The notes beneath the pieces were generated by a model. That model searched no databases. It saw only the letters and a list, made by a program, of their open reading frames with translations, and was not told the origin of the DNA. The position numbers were made by a program, and so were the translations under genes. Positions 35,087 to 43,601 of a stretch of DNA of 64,000 nt are shown here, one piece after another (the first letter of the stretch is position 1; the number at the start of each line of letters is the position of its first letter). Source of the stretch: JANQNX01 sp040217095. GTDB lineage: Bacteria; Pseudomonadota; Gammaproteobacteria; Eutrophobiales; Eutrophobiaceae. Location of the stretch: NCBI GenBank assembly GCA_965229565.1, contig OZ245888.1, forward strand, positions 434,001 to 498,000, in the 5' to 3' direction.

Positions 35087-35743
35087 TTACGAGCCAGCCG
35101 CGTTTTGCGCAACTTTATTACTGGTTAATTTGGTCTTTAACGGGCCATCCGGGATGATGACACCCATGGAGATGATAAATTTGAAGCCTTCCTCGATCGT
35201 CATATCCAGCTCCACGATTTCTTTCCTTGGCACCATCAGGATAAAACCGGAAGTCGGGTTCGGTGTTGTCGGCACAAACACGCCGGTCATGTTGTCGTTG
35301 TCTATTGGATCAAGGTCATGACGGATGTCTTCATTGGTCAGGAAACCAATACTCCACAGGCCCTTACGCGGATATTCCAGCGCCACCACCTTGCGAAATG
35401 ACTTGCCCTGGGAGTCGAGCAGGGTGCTCGAAATCTGTTTCACACTATTATATATGGTGCGCACCAGCGGCAGCCGGTTGAGAATCGATTCCCACACATC
35501 GAACAGGCGGCGCCCGAACAGGTTGGAGGCAAGCATACCCGTCAAAAGCAGGATAGCGATGGCAAGCACGATACCGTAACCCGGCACCGAGAAACCGAGC
35601 ACGTTGGCCGGCTGGTAGTCGGGCGGTAACAACAGGATTAGACGGTCAAGCAGGTCGATGACCAGCTTGATAATCGCGACCGTGGCGGCCAGCGGTAACC
35701 AGACCAACAGCCCGGCAATGATATATTTACGCAGGGTCCCCAT
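35087..35743 (-). CDS. DUF502 family membrane protein
   Basis: The 218-residue protein has two N-terminal membrane helices (about 8-32 and 50-72) and a cytosolic C-terminal region with NRLPLVRTIYNSVKQISSTLL and VFVPTTPNPTSGFILMVPR, the DUF502 signature. Function is unknown; members commonly sit between fmdB and aspS, as here. Its start is 11 bp after the fmdB stop, so cotranscription is likely. Confidence 0.9.
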   Translation of the reverse strand: MGTLRKYIIAGLLVWLPLAATVAIIKLVIDLLDRLILLLPPDYQPANVLGFSVPGYGIVLAIAILLLTGMLASNLFGRRLFDVWESILNRLPLVRTIYNSVKQISSTLLDSQGKSFRKVVALEYPRKGLWSIGFLTNEDIRHDLDPIDNDNMTGVFVPTTPNPTSGFILMVPRKEIVELDMTIEEGFKFIISMGVIIPDGPLKTKLTSNKVAQNAAGS

Positions 35744-35754
35744 AGCGGGTCATT

Positions 35755-36075
35755 CTACTCGGAACTGGCAGCCTTGTTTCCCGATTTAGTACTGTCAGTC
35801 TTCGTTTCTGTACTTTTTTCAGACTTGCTGCTATCTGATTTATCCCCGGCAGACTTTTTATCTGTGTCGGTCTTATCTCCCGACTTCGGTTTTTTATTTT
35901 TAAAATCAGTTTCATACCAGCCTGTTCCCTTCAGCTTGAAAGCAGCTGCAGATACCATCTTTTTCAAAGTGTCCTTACCGCAGGCCGGGCAGGTCTTCGC
36001 GGGAGGGTCACTGATCTTCTGTAACTTTTCAATCTGTTCGCCACACTGCTCGCATTTATATTCGTAAATAGGCAC
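35755..36075 (-). CDS. FmdB family zinc-ribbon protein
   Basis: The 106-residue protein has an N-terminal zinc ribbon, MPIYEYKCEQCGEQIEKLQK and CPACGK (four Cys), typical of the FmdB/putative regulatory protein family, then the KLKGTGWYETDF segment and a long Lys/Ser/Asp-rich tail (about 60-106) that looks disordered. Function is not established. It heads the fmdB-DUF502-aspS gene group. Confidence 0.9.
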   Translation of the reverse strand: MPIYEYKCEQCGEQIEKLQKISDPPAKTCPACGKDTLKKMVSAAAFKLKGTGWYETDFKNKKPKSGDKTDTDKKSAGDKSDSSKSEKSTETKTDSTKSGNKAASSE

Positions 36076-36162
36076 GCATCTAGCTCCAGGAGTTTATACC
36101 GCGCGAAAAATAGGGGCGTCCAGGATCAAAATCAAGCTTTACTTGTGAATTTGCCGATAAAT

Positions 36163-36192
36163 TTTACCCAAAGACAAATCTTGGGTATTATC
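36163..36192 (+). promoter_or_regulatory. Probable sigma-70 promoter of tRNA-Lys
   Basis: TTTACC at 36163-36168 and TATTAT at 36186-36191 are 17 bp apart, followed by a GC-rich discriminator (CGCCGCC), which is typical of stable-RNA promoters under stringent control. The transcript would begin about 45 nt before the tRNA. An imperfect palindrome (ACCCAA ... TTGGGT) lies between the two boxes. Confidence 0.55.
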
Positions 36193-36244
36193 GCCGCCTT
36201 TGTTATGGGGCAGGTTTATTCTTTCCATGCCATTATTCCGCTAC

Positions 36245-36320
36245 GGGCCGTTAGCTCAGCTGGTAGAGCAGTGGATTTTTAATCCATTGGTCGGGCGTTC
36301 GAATCGCCCACGGCCCACCA
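36245..36320 (+). tRNA. tRNA-Lys (anticodon TTT)
   Basis: The 76-nt gene folds into a standard cloverleaf: acceptor GGGCCGT pairs with ACGGCCC, the D arm contains AGCTCAGCTGGTAGAGC, the anticodon stem TGGAT/ATCCA encloses loop TTTTTAA with anticodon TTT, and the T arm contains GTTCGAATC. CCA is encoded at 36318-36320. No further tRNA follows. Confidence 0.97.
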
Positions 36321-36337
36321 TTCCCTACAGTTGTTAA

Positions 36338-36610
36338 CTACAAGCGTTTACTAATTCGTGTGCCGGATCCTGGCTTTTTAACTAAACGGCTGCGGAACAC
36401 GTCCTGGAGTCCATTCCGGGCGGAAATGATTTCCACACCGTTTGCATCACAGGCACCGTATCCGTCACGATTCTTGAAAAAGATGGCGCGGGTGATGCCA
36501 TCCTGGCTTACCACCTCATAAACATCCATGGTCTTGTGGGTGGCACGGTAACCATGTTGCGTCATCAGTAACTTTAGGTCGGTTGGCGAGAACCTGGGGA
36601 AGTGAAGCAT
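36338..36610 (-). CDS. Hypothetical protein (90 residues)
   Basis: I do not recognise this protein. It is soluble and basic, with a predicted helix at the start (SPTDLKLLMTQHGYRA), beta strands in the middle (TMDVYEVVSQDGITRAIFFKNRDGYGACDANGVEI) and a basic C-terminus. It has no signal peptide or membrane helix. It converges on tRNA-Lys and lies 138 bp from the end of the ModE-like regulator gene, both on the minus strand. The amino-acid composition looks like a real protein. Confidence 0.55.
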   Translation of the reverse strand: MLHFPRFSPTDLKLLMTQHGYRATHKTMDVYEVVSQDGITRAIFFKNRDGYGACDANGVEIISARNGLQDVFRSRLVKKPGSGTRISKRL

Positions 36611-36748
36611 GGTTGTACTCTTTAAACATTTTATCGTACTCCAAGTTTATGGTGCAGCATGTGAATGGATCGTGAAACGCGTGTCCTGCTCACTTGATGT
36701 CGAAAAGTCCGGCTAGCGGGAAAATTCTAAATCTGGCAACAGTCCTTC

Positions 36749-37819
36749 TTAAGGAAATGTCAGCAGTTTATCAGCGTGGATCGTCTTGCCGGTCGCCGCG
36801 GAACTGTAGCCGGGCAACCTGGCAATCTGTTTTTTCAAATTGTTATGTTTTAGCAGACGTCTTAGTTCATTCTGGGCTGTTGCTGGCAACAATTTATGGT
36901 AAGCAAGGATGTAGCTCTCTTCCAGCAAGGGTAGAAATTGCAGATCAAACTCGACTGCAGCTGCCTTCAGCCCGAAACCGACATCAGCATGGTTACTTGA
37001 GACCATGGCCGCCACCGCCGTATGGGTAAATTCCTCACACTTGTAACCATTGATATCTCGAGGGTTTAGATCATTTATCTGCAGCAAATGATCAAAAATC
37101 GTGCGGGTACCGGATCCTTTCTGCCGATTGATAAACGTCAATGAACGGCGTGTTAAATCAGCAATACCACGGATATGTTTCTTTTGAGATGACCGAAACA
37201 TCAAGCCCTGTTGACGCTGTGCCAGGTGTATATAACCAAAGCGCCTGTCATCAAGCAGCGGCCTGTAGTCAGCGGCCACTTCTTGTGCAATGGGACCATC
37301 CGGGAAATGGAAGCCGGCAATGACCAGTTCTGAAGCATATAATTGCTTTAGCGCATCGAGACTACCGCGTGAAACAAACTCAACCGCAATGTCTTTGGAA
37401 TCTTCACAGAGCGCTGCAAAGCCCTGCACAGCAAGATCATGGCTCGTGTAAGCAATCAGACCTGTCTGCTTCTTGCCAGGGCTGGATAGCTGAGCGATAT
37501 CTTCATTCAGGGCATCCGCAGACTGCTGCAATGACCTGGAGAAGGCCGCATCAATTTTTTGTTTCGTGCTGACCAGCTTTTCGCCCAGTTGTGTCAGGCG
37601 CGTCCCACGCCCCCGGTTCTTGGTACAAAGCGGCATACTGAATTGAGCATTCCAGTGCTCGATGATCTGCCAGGCCGTACGATAGGAAACACCAACTTCC
37701 TCAGCTGCTTTCTGCAATGAACCATGTTGATCTATCTTCACCAGCAATTGCAAAAGCCGGGGATCGATCGCACCAGCGCCATCGGCAAACTGCCAGTTAA
37801 TTGCAAAGGCCAGCTTCAT
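36749..37819 (-). CDS. ModE-like regulator with HTH and periplasmic-binding-like ligand domain
   Basis: The 356-residue protein has an N-terminal winged helix of the ModE/LysR type (about 20-85: GSLQKAAEEVGVSYRTAWQIIEHWN and RGTRLTQLGEKL) and a C-terminal PBP-like domain (about 120-345: RQKGSGTRTIFDHLL, HADVGFGLKAAAVEF). This layout (COG2005 plus COG1910) is associated with control of molybdate or tungstate genes. It is divergent from a porin and a TupA-like binding protein, which supports oxyanion sensing. Ligand and regulon are inference. Confidence 0.82.
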   Translation of the reverse strand: MKLAFAINWQFADGAGAIDPRLLQLLVKIDQHGSLQKAAEEVGVSYRTAWQIIEHWNAQFSMPLCTKNRGRGTRLTQLGEKLVSTKQKIDAAFSRSLQQSADALNEDIAQLSSPGKKQTGLIAYTSHDLAVQGFAALCEDSKDIAVEFVSRGSLDALKQLYASELVIAGFHFPDGPIAQEVAADYRPLLDDRRFGYIHLAQRQQGLMFRSSQKKHIRGIADLTRRSLTFINRQKGSGTRTIFDHLLQINDLNPRDINGYKCEEFTHTAVAAMVSSNHADVGFGLKAAAVEFDLQFLPLLEESYILAYHKLLPATAQNELRRLLKHNNLKKQIARLPGYSSAATGKTIHADKLLTFP

Positions 37820-37856
37820 ATATATTTCACTTCATATTTTTAAAAAAACAAAAATA

Positions 37857-37890
37857 GCATAATTTAAATTCATAGAAACAATAATTATGC
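37857..37890. promoter_or_regulatory. Inverted repeat in the regulator / porin divergent promoter region
   Basis: GCATAATT at 37857-37864 and AATTATGC at 37883-37890 form a perfect 8-bp inverted repeat with an 18-bp spacer in the 104-bp, very AT-rich region between the ModE-like regulator and the porin. It is a candidate operator for that regulator. The porin start is preceded by an AAGAAAGGA ribosome-binding site. Confidence 0.4.
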
Positions 37891-37923
37891 AATTTATTAC
37901 ATATATTAAGAAAGGAAAAAACC

Positions 37924-39282
37924 ATGTACAAATTCACCTGTGTTTTTATAGCGGCTTTACTCGTATCCCCGCTTGCACAAGCCAATACCAATGCAGCATT
38001 AATGGAGTTGCTTAAGGCCCTGGAAGAAAATGGAACGATCAACAGCGACATCTACGACATGATAATCAACGTCGCCTCGCAACCCGAACAGCGACAAGTT
38101 GCTCAAACCGACAAGGAAGCAGTCAAAGAACTGGTTAAGAAGGAAGTTGCAGCAGCCACCAGTAATCAACCGGTGATCACTGTAAAGGAAAAATTCGAGG
38201 TAAAGGATAAAAACGGTGACTTCAGTTTTCGGGTTGGTGGCAGGATACAAGCCGATGCAGCAACTTACAGTGAAGATGTGCTTGACCATAACGATGGTAC
38301 AGAGATGCGACGTGCTCGTCTGTTTGCACAAGGAACGATGTGGAAGTTCTGGCAATACAAACTCCAGTATGACTTTGTCAGCACCGGGAACAGCGGTATT
38401 GCCGATGCCTACATTCGCTATTCCGGCTATTCGCCCTGGCAGTTTACGTTTGGGCATTTTAAACAGGCATTCAGCCTGCAAAACATGACCAGCTCCAAGT
38501 ATGTCACGTTTACCGAGCGCGGCTTGCCCCACGTGTTTACGCCGGGAAGAGCCATTGGCTTTAATGTAGGTCGCAATGGCAATAACTGGAGTTCCAACAT
38601 AGGCCTTTTTGGCGAGGGTATTGATGGTGCAAGTGGCACGGCTGATGAAGGCTATGCCGTAACAGGACGCCTCACTTATGCACCTGTACTGCAAGAAAGA
38701 CAACACTTGCACCTGGGTGTTTCAGCGTCTTATCGTGACAGCGGCACCATTGATGCACTTTCATTCAGCGATCGACCTGAATCACACGTAACGAACACGC
38801 GTGAAATCAATACCGGCTCCTTTAATGCTGACCATAATACAAGAACTGTAATGGAAGCAGCTTACACGTTCGGCCCGGCCTCTGTTCAGGGAGAGTACTA
38901 TCTCGTTGACATCGGTCGGGATGGTGCGGGAGCCGACCTGGATTTTTCCGGTTATTACCTGGAAGGCAGCTGGTTTATCACCGATGATCACCGTAACTAC
39001 AGCGGTAGCAAGGGCAGCTATGGAAAAATTAAACCCGGTTCAGTACTGGGCAAAGGCGGCCTTGGCGCCTGGCAACTGGCAGTACGTTTCAGCAGTGTTG
39101 ATCTTAATGATTCAGACATCTCTGGTGGTGATGCCCGGAACCTGACACTGGGGATGAACTGGTTCCCGACGAACAATACACGTATGACGGCAAATTACGT
39201 CAAGGTTCTGGACGTCGAAGGCGGCCCATCAGACGGCGATGAACCCGAGGCATTTCAGTTACGAGGCCAAATCGAATTTTAA
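37924..39282 (+). CDS. Outer-membrane porin, phosphate-selective (OprO/OprP-like) family
   Basis: The 452-residue protein has a signal peptide (ends LAQANT), a short N-terminal coiled coil (about 25-85) typical of oligomeric porins of this family, and a beta-barrel with many alternating strands that ends in phenylalanine (QLRGQIEF). Segments such as FRVGGRIQADAATYSED and SPWQFTFGHFKQAFSLQNMTSSKYVTFTERGLP match the Porin_O_P family. Here it precedes a TupA-like tungstate-binding gene, so it may admit an oxyanion other than phosphate; that is inference. Confidence 0.87.
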   Translation: MYKFTCVFIAALLVSPLAQANTNAALMELLKALEENGTINSDIYDMIINVASQPEQRQVAQTDKEAVKELVKKEVAAATSNQPVITVKEKFEVKDKNGDFSFRVGGRIQADAATYSEDVLDHNDGTEMRRARLFAQGTMWKFWQYKLQYDFVSTGNSGIADAYIRYSGYSPWQFTFGHFKQAFSLQNMTSSKYVTFTERGLPHVFTPGRAIGFNVGRNGNNWSSNIGLFGEGIDGASGTADEGYAVTGRLTYAPVLQERQHLHLGVSASYRDSGTIDALSFSDRPESHVTNTREINTGSFNADHNTRTVMEAAYTFGPASVQGEYYLVDIGRDGAGADLDFSGYYLEGSWFITDDHRNYSGSKGSYGKIKPGSVLGKGGLGAWQLAVRFSSVDLNDSDISGGDARNLTLGMNWFPTNNTRMTANYVKVLDVEGGPSDGDEPEAFQLRGQIEF

Positions 39283-39305
39283 TCAGCAAAAACGAGAAAG
39301 ATACT

Positions 39306-40115
39306 ATGCGTAATATCGTACTTATATTATTAAACCTGCTTCTAATAATCTGTGCCAGCAATGTGCAGGCAGAAACAGAAAGGCTCAGGTTGGCAACTAC
39401 TACCAGCACTGATAATTCCGGGCTGCTGCATGTACTGCATCCGGCATTCGAACAGAAATACAACATCAAGGTAGATGTTATTTCTGTTGGCACGGGCAAG
39501 GCATTACGCCTCGCCGAGAACGGCGATGTTGATGTCCTTATGGTGCATGCGCCTGCTGCAGAGATAAAGTTTGTCGAAGCCGGTTACGGTATAGAACGCC
39601 TTCCGGTCATGCATAACGATTTTATCATTGTTGGGCCAGCATCTGATCCGGCCGGATTAAAACAGGCTTACGATCTCGAAGAAGCGATGCAAAAACTTGT
39701 AGACGGCAAACACGGCTTTGTTTCCCGCGGTGACGATTCCGGTACGCATAAAAAGGAAATGCGGTTATGGCAGCGGGTTGATGCCAATCCTGATGGCGAC
39801 TGGTATATGTCGGTAGGCCAGGGCATGGGCGTGGTACTCAGGATAGCCAGTGACAAGAGCGCATACGCCCTGACCGATCGCGGCACTTACCTGGCCTTTA
39901 TGGATAAACTGGAACTTGATGTTGTGTTTGAGAACGACGCCGCCCTGTACAATCCCTACCACGTCATCATTGTAAACCCTGAAAAACACCCGCATACACA
40001 GGTAGGCATGGCGCAAAAATACGTGGATTTCATTCGCGGGCCGGAAGGCCAGGAATTGATACGCAGCTTTCGCGTTAATGGCAAGGTACTGTTCCATCCC
40101 GACGTCATCAAGTAG
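39306..40115 (+). CDS. tupA: Tungstate-type ABC transporter substrate-binding protein (TupA-like)
   Basis: The 269-residue protein has a signal peptide (ends NVQAET) and the motif TTTSTDNSGLLHVLHPAFEQ, in which TTTST..SG is characteristic of TupA/WtpA-like oxyanion-binding proteins. Further landmarks are VDVLMVHAPAAEIKFVEAGYG, FVSRGDDSGTHKKEM and YALTDRGTYLAF. The usual permease (tupB) and ATPase (tupC) genes do not follow: the next gene is a short unrelated frame. It is 24 bp after the porin, probably in one transcript. Confidence 0.88.
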   Translation: MRNIVLILLNLLLIICASNVQAETERLRLATTTSTDNSGLLHVLHPAFEQKYNIKVDVISVGTGKALRLAENGDVDVLMVHAPAAEIKFVEAGYGIERLPVMHNDFIIVGPASDPAGLKQAYDLEEAMQKLVDGKHGFVSRGDDSGTHKKEMRLWQRVDANPDGDWYMSVGQGMGVVLRIASDKSAYALTDRGTYLAFMDKLELDVVFENDAALYNPYHVIIVNPEKHPHTQVGMAQKYVDFIRGPEGQELIRSFRVNGKVLFHPDVIK

Positions 40116-40184
40116 AGACGCTGAATTTCGGCGCCATCGTGTTTATACTATTGATACATAGTTAAATCAGAAACAGGAGCCGAG

Positions 40185-40352
40185 ATGAACGAAGATCATA
40201 TTATCGCGGCAATACTTGCTGCCGGTCTGATAGCCAAAAACAAGGATGAAGATATTCAACCCAGGGACGCCGTAGGCATCTACAGCCTGTGCCTGTCCGA
40301 GCTACTGGAGGCCAACCGGGCACCACGTGAAGATCTCGCTGCCTCCAGCTAG
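40185..40352 (+). CDS. Short hypothetical protein (55 residues)
   Basis: A 55-residue frame begins with ATG at 40185 behind a CAGGAG ribosome-binding site. Its sequence (MNEDHIIAAILAAGLIAKNK then an acidic part ending APREDLAAS) is mildly amphipathic and looks like a real small protein. It is 70 bp downstream of tupA and its stop codon overlaps the end of the convergent CPBP gene by four bases. No family is recognised. Confidence 0.5.
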   Translation: MNEDHIIAAILAAGLIAKNKDEDIQPRDAVGIYSLCLSELLEANRAPREDLAASS

Positions 40353-41227
40353 GGTTTTACCTGCCTGCTATAACGCAGGTAATAAAAACTGATACAGGCA
40401 AGCATGACGCCGAAACTGATCCAGCCAAAGGTCGAGTTATACTGGCTAACGAGATACTCGAACTGACTGCTGTAGGTACGCTGACCGTAATAGTCGCTGA
40501 CCTTGATTGCCATCACCACACCGGCATGCAACCCGATGCAGGCCGCCAGCGTGCCGTGTCGCAAGCGTAACAATGAGAGCAATACGCCGAACGCAAACAG
40601 GGTCAGGAAGTAATCCGCGATGGACCACTCATAAAAACGTCTGAACGCATCCGGCAACATCTGCAGTCCGGTGGTCCAGCCAATCTCCATACCTTGCGGA
40701 ACCTGGCCGTAGCGTATGAAATGTACGGCAGAATAAAGCAGGGATGACAATACTACGGCGACTGTCACACCGGCTTTTTTATGCAACCCGGCAAACAGGC
40801 CTCCACGAAATATCGCTTCTTCCAGCAGGCTGATGAGCAACCCTGTAATCACGGCCTTCAGCAAACGAATGACAAATTCGTCCAGCGTATAACTGCGACG
40901 CGAATCCAGTTCATGGATACCGAGTGAATAAAGTATCAGCTCGATCAGCAGGATAATTAAAATTCCATAGGCACTGGCGCGCAGAAGCACCTTGATAAAA
41001 TCGCCACGACTGCCGGAGAAACCAAACGCCTTGAAAGATAACAGTGAATAGGTTCTTAGATAGATTACGCTGACAAGTATGCCATTCAACAACGTGGCAT
41101 AGGTCAGGTACTTGCGGTATTCAAGTTCGAGGAAGGGGTCCAGTGCCAGGAATAATGGATAGGCCAATACTGCACCTGCCAGGTAGGCCAATACAATAAA
41201 AACCAGGAAAACGAACACTGCCGGCAT
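40349..41227 (-). CDS. CPBP family intramembrane glutamic endopeptidase
   Basis: The 292-residue protein has about seven to eight membrane segments and the CPBP/ABI motifs: EEAIFRGGLFAGLHKK (conserved Glu-Glu and Arg) and SLLYSAVHFIRYG (conserved His). The family includes CAAX prenyl protease-like and other intramembrane proteases; the substrate is unknown here. It lies 13 bp after soxZ on the same strand and could be the last gene of the M48-soxY-soxZ unit. Confidence 0.85.
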   Translation of the reverse strand: MPAVFVFLVFIVLAYLAGAVLAYPLFLALDPFLELEYRKYLTYATLLNGILVSVIYLRTYSLLSFKAFGFSGSRGDFIKVLLRASAYGILIILLIELILYSLGIHELDSRRSYTLDEFVIRLLKAVITGLLISLLEEAIFRGGLFAGLHKKAGVTVAVVLSSLLYSAVHFIRYGQVPQGMEIGWTTGLQMLPDAFRRFYEWSIADYFLTLFAFGVLLSLLRLRHGTLAACIGLHAGVVMAIKVSDYYGQRTYSSQFEYLVSQYNSTFGWISFGVMLACISFYYLRYSRQVKP

Positions 41228-41240
41228 TCAGTGTTTGCCT

Positions 41241-41561
41241 CTATTCAATGATGGTTTCCGCGTAGTCTGTCTCGCCCTCGGTATCAAGCCAGGCCAGTTC
41301 AAGCTTGTCACCCGCTATAGCACCGGTAAATTCAAACGACAGGTAAGGGTTTTTTGACACGGCACGGCTCCAGTCGCAAGACAGTACGGTCTCACCATTA
41401 TGCTTGACGGTCACCAGCTTGATGTAATGAGCCGGCACAACTTCCTGTGTCTCCTGGTCAACCCGAAACCCGGTTTCCATGGGGTGACGAATGATGGCAC
41501 GCACTGTAGTGACACCTTCTTTTAACCTTGTCCTCACCCGAATTGTCGACATCAGGCACAA
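41241..41561 (-). CDS. soxZ: Thiosulfate oxidation carrier complex protein SoxZ
   Basis: SoxZ partners SoxY, which carries sulfur intermediates in periplasmic thiosulfate oxidation. The 106-residue protein is a SoxZ domain: RTRLKEGVTTVRAIIRHPMETGFRVD, VPAHYIKLVTVKHNGETVLS and SRAVSKNPYLSFEFTG. It overlaps soxY by ten bases. No soxA, soxX, soxB or soxCD is in the window. Confidence 0.93.
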   Translation of the reverse strand: MCLMSTIRVRTRLKEGVTTVRAIIRHPMETGFRVDQETQEVVPAHYIKLVTVKHNGETVLSCDWSRAVSKNPYLSFEFTGAIAGDKLELAWLDTEGETDYAETIIE

Positions 41562-42004
41562 CCTCCCTCATGCACTGTGACATAGGTCTTGTTGCTATAG
41601 ACCTGGTCTCCTGACACAACCACAACCATGATCTCGGATGACTGATCCATTTTCATGCGTGTTGAAACAAAACCGCTTGTACGAGGAGATAGATCAAAAT
41701 TAGCAATAAGTGGATTCGGGTTTTTCTCAACGAATATCGCAATGGACTTTATGTCTGGCAAGTCACTGTTGATCTTGATGGGTACCACGGCACCATTCTC
41801 TATTTCCTGGCGCACACCAATTGAAATCCTGTCACTGGCCTTGATAGTAGCACCTGGATAGTAGGCATCCAGTGCGGCTTCCTGGTTCTGGGCACCAAAT
41901 GCGGCATCGTTCCAGATAGCCCATGCCTTGACCGGTTTCAGTAACCCACTGATAGCGACGGCACCACTACCCAACAAAAGCTTAACGAGATCACGTCTTA
42001 GCAT
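41552..42004 (-). CDS. soxY: Thiosulfate oxidation carrier protein SoxY
   Basis: SoxY covalently carries sulfur on its C-terminal cysteine. The 150-residue protein has a twin-arginine signal (LRRDLVKLLLGSGAVAISG), an SoxY immunoglobulin-like domain and the C-terminal GGCA motif with the carrier Cys two residues from the end. It overlaps soxZ by ten bases and its start directly follows the stop of the M48 protease gene. The SoxYZ pair is the sulfur carrier used by purple sulfur and other sulfur-oxidising gammaproteobacteria. Confidence 0.94.
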   Translation of the reverse strand: MLRRDLVKLLLGSGAVAISGLLKPVKAWAIWNDAAFGAQNQEAALDAYYPGATIKASDRISIGVRQEIENGAVVPIKINSDLPDIKSIAIFVEKNPNPLIANFDLSPRTSGFVSTRMKMDQSSEIMVVVVSGDQVYSNKTYVTVHEGGCA

Positions 42005-43477
42005 TTATATATTAATGGCCTTTTCCAGTTCGAGTTCGTACTTCAGTTCTGTCATTTTCGCCTTAACGCGTTCTTCCTGATAATAGTCAAGCCGATACTG
42101 TTGTTGAATAAATTTTAATTTATCAATTGCAAGCTTGGTTTCGCCGGCATGGAAATAATAATCCGCCTGGATAATCGCTGTTTCAATTTCATTACCAAGC
42201 ATGGCCTCGGCCTGTCCTAGCAAGGCATAAGTGTTCAAGTCATGCGGGTAAAAACGTTCGTATTCCTTTAACAACTCGCGCGCCTTTTCACCTTTCTTTA
42301 CATCCAGCAGGGCGCGACTGTAGGCAACCAGTACCGGCTTGTAGTCAGGGTATAATTTATATGCCCTCTCATAAATAGCGAGCGCCTGTTCATAGTTCGA
42401 CTGTTCTACATGAATCTTTGCCGCCAGCAACATGTACGAGGAACTGTCGGCGTCCGCTTTCAACAAAATATCTGACTGCACCCTTGCCTGGACATAATCA
42501 TTGTTTCTCAGGTAGGCGTGGCCCAGTCCATAACGAACAGATAACTTGTCCTTTTCGGAGAGCCCGGGGCTGTTCAGGCGCAGGTTCAATTCGTTAATCG
42601 CATCAGCAGGGTTCTTGTAGGCGTATGCAGTCAGCTTATTCTTTACCAGCTGATAGGTTAATGAATCGTCATACACCTCGCGTGGGTAGCTCTCGGCACG
42701 GGCCATGGTGTCGGCGATACGTGAAGTAGTCAGCGGGTGAGTGCGCAGAAATTCGGGGGCATTAACCTGCGAGTAGCGTGATACCTGCTGCAGTTTCTCA
42801 AAGAACGCGGGCATGGCGCGTGGGTCGTGGCCGGAACGCGCCAGTAACTGCATACCGATACGATCGGCCTCCTCTTCATTGGCACGGGTAAAATTGATCT
42901 GGCTCTGGAGGTTTAAACCTGCAACACCACTTAGCGCAGCAGCACCTGCCTGGGGGTTCACAATGGCCAACAGGATGGCGCCCACCATGGCAGCAGCACT
43001 GGGGATACTATATTTATCATGCTGTTCAAACATGCGCGCAAGGTGACGCTGGGTAACATGGGCAATTTCATGGGCCATTACGGCAGCAAGCTCACTTTCG
43101 CTGTCTGAGTTCAGTATCACACCGGTATGGATGCCAATCATGCCGCCAGGGCCGGCAAACGCGTTGATAACCGGGTTGTTGACGACAAAAAACTTGAAGG
43201 GCTGCTGTGTATTGTCGCTATGCGAAACCAGCTGGTAGCCGATCGATTGTATATAGGATTCCACCTCGGGATCGCGGTTAATATCCGAATAGTAGCGGAC
43301 TTGCTTTAAAAACATCTGTCCCAGGCGGCGCTCGTACTCGGGTGAAATAACGCTACCGGCCGAGTCCGCGAAATCCGGCAGATCCGAGGCACCGGCAAAG
43401 ACCAGCAAGGGGAACAAGGCAGCGATAAGCGTGAACTTGTATTTAGCCGAATGTGTTTTGATAATAGTGCGAAGCAT
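42005..43477 (-). CDS. M48 family metalloprotease with TPR repeats (BepA-like)
   Basis: The 490-residue protein has a signal peptide, a Ste24-like M48 peptidase domain with zinc motif AVMAHEIAHVTQRHLARMF (HExxH) and a NEEEADRIGMQLLARSGHDPRAM segment with the third ligand, and a C-terminal set of TPR repeats (about 300-470). This is the BepA/YfgC layout, a periplasmic protease-chaperone for outer-membrane proteins such as LptD. Here it directly precedes soxY (stop and start touch as TAAATG), an uncommon pairing. Confidence 0.9.
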   Translation of the reverse strand: MLRTIIKTHSAKYKFTLIAALFPLLVFAGASDLPDFADSAGSVISPEYERRLGQMFLKQVRYYSDINRDPEVESYIQSIGYQLVSHSDNTQQPFKFFVVNNPVINAFAGPGGMIGIHTGVILNSDSESELAAVMAHEIAHVTQRHLARMFEQHDKYSIPSAAAMVGAILLAIVNPQAGAAALSGVAGLNLQSQINFTRANEEEADRIGMQLLARSGHDPRAMPAFFEKLQQVSRYSQVNAPEFLRTHPLTTSRIADTMARAESYPREVYDDSLTYQLVKNKLTAYAYKNPADAINELNLRLNSPGLSEKDKLSVRYGLGHAYLRNNDYVQARVQSDILLKADADSSSYMLLAAKIHVEQSNYEQALAIYERAYKLYPDYKPVLVAYSRALLDVKKGEKARELLKEYERFYPHDLNTYALLGQAEAMLGNEIETAIIQADYYFHAGETKLAIDKLKFIQQQYRLDYYQEERVKAKMTELKYELELEKAINI

Positions 43478-43601
43478 GATTGATATGCTGCAATGATCCA
43501 GCAGCGGCCGGTTATATTTTTTGCCAGTTTAGCATACAAGTAAGACCGGCTTATTAACCGATCAGTTTCATAACTTTCTCTCTAATTCAGGAGCATACAA
43601 C

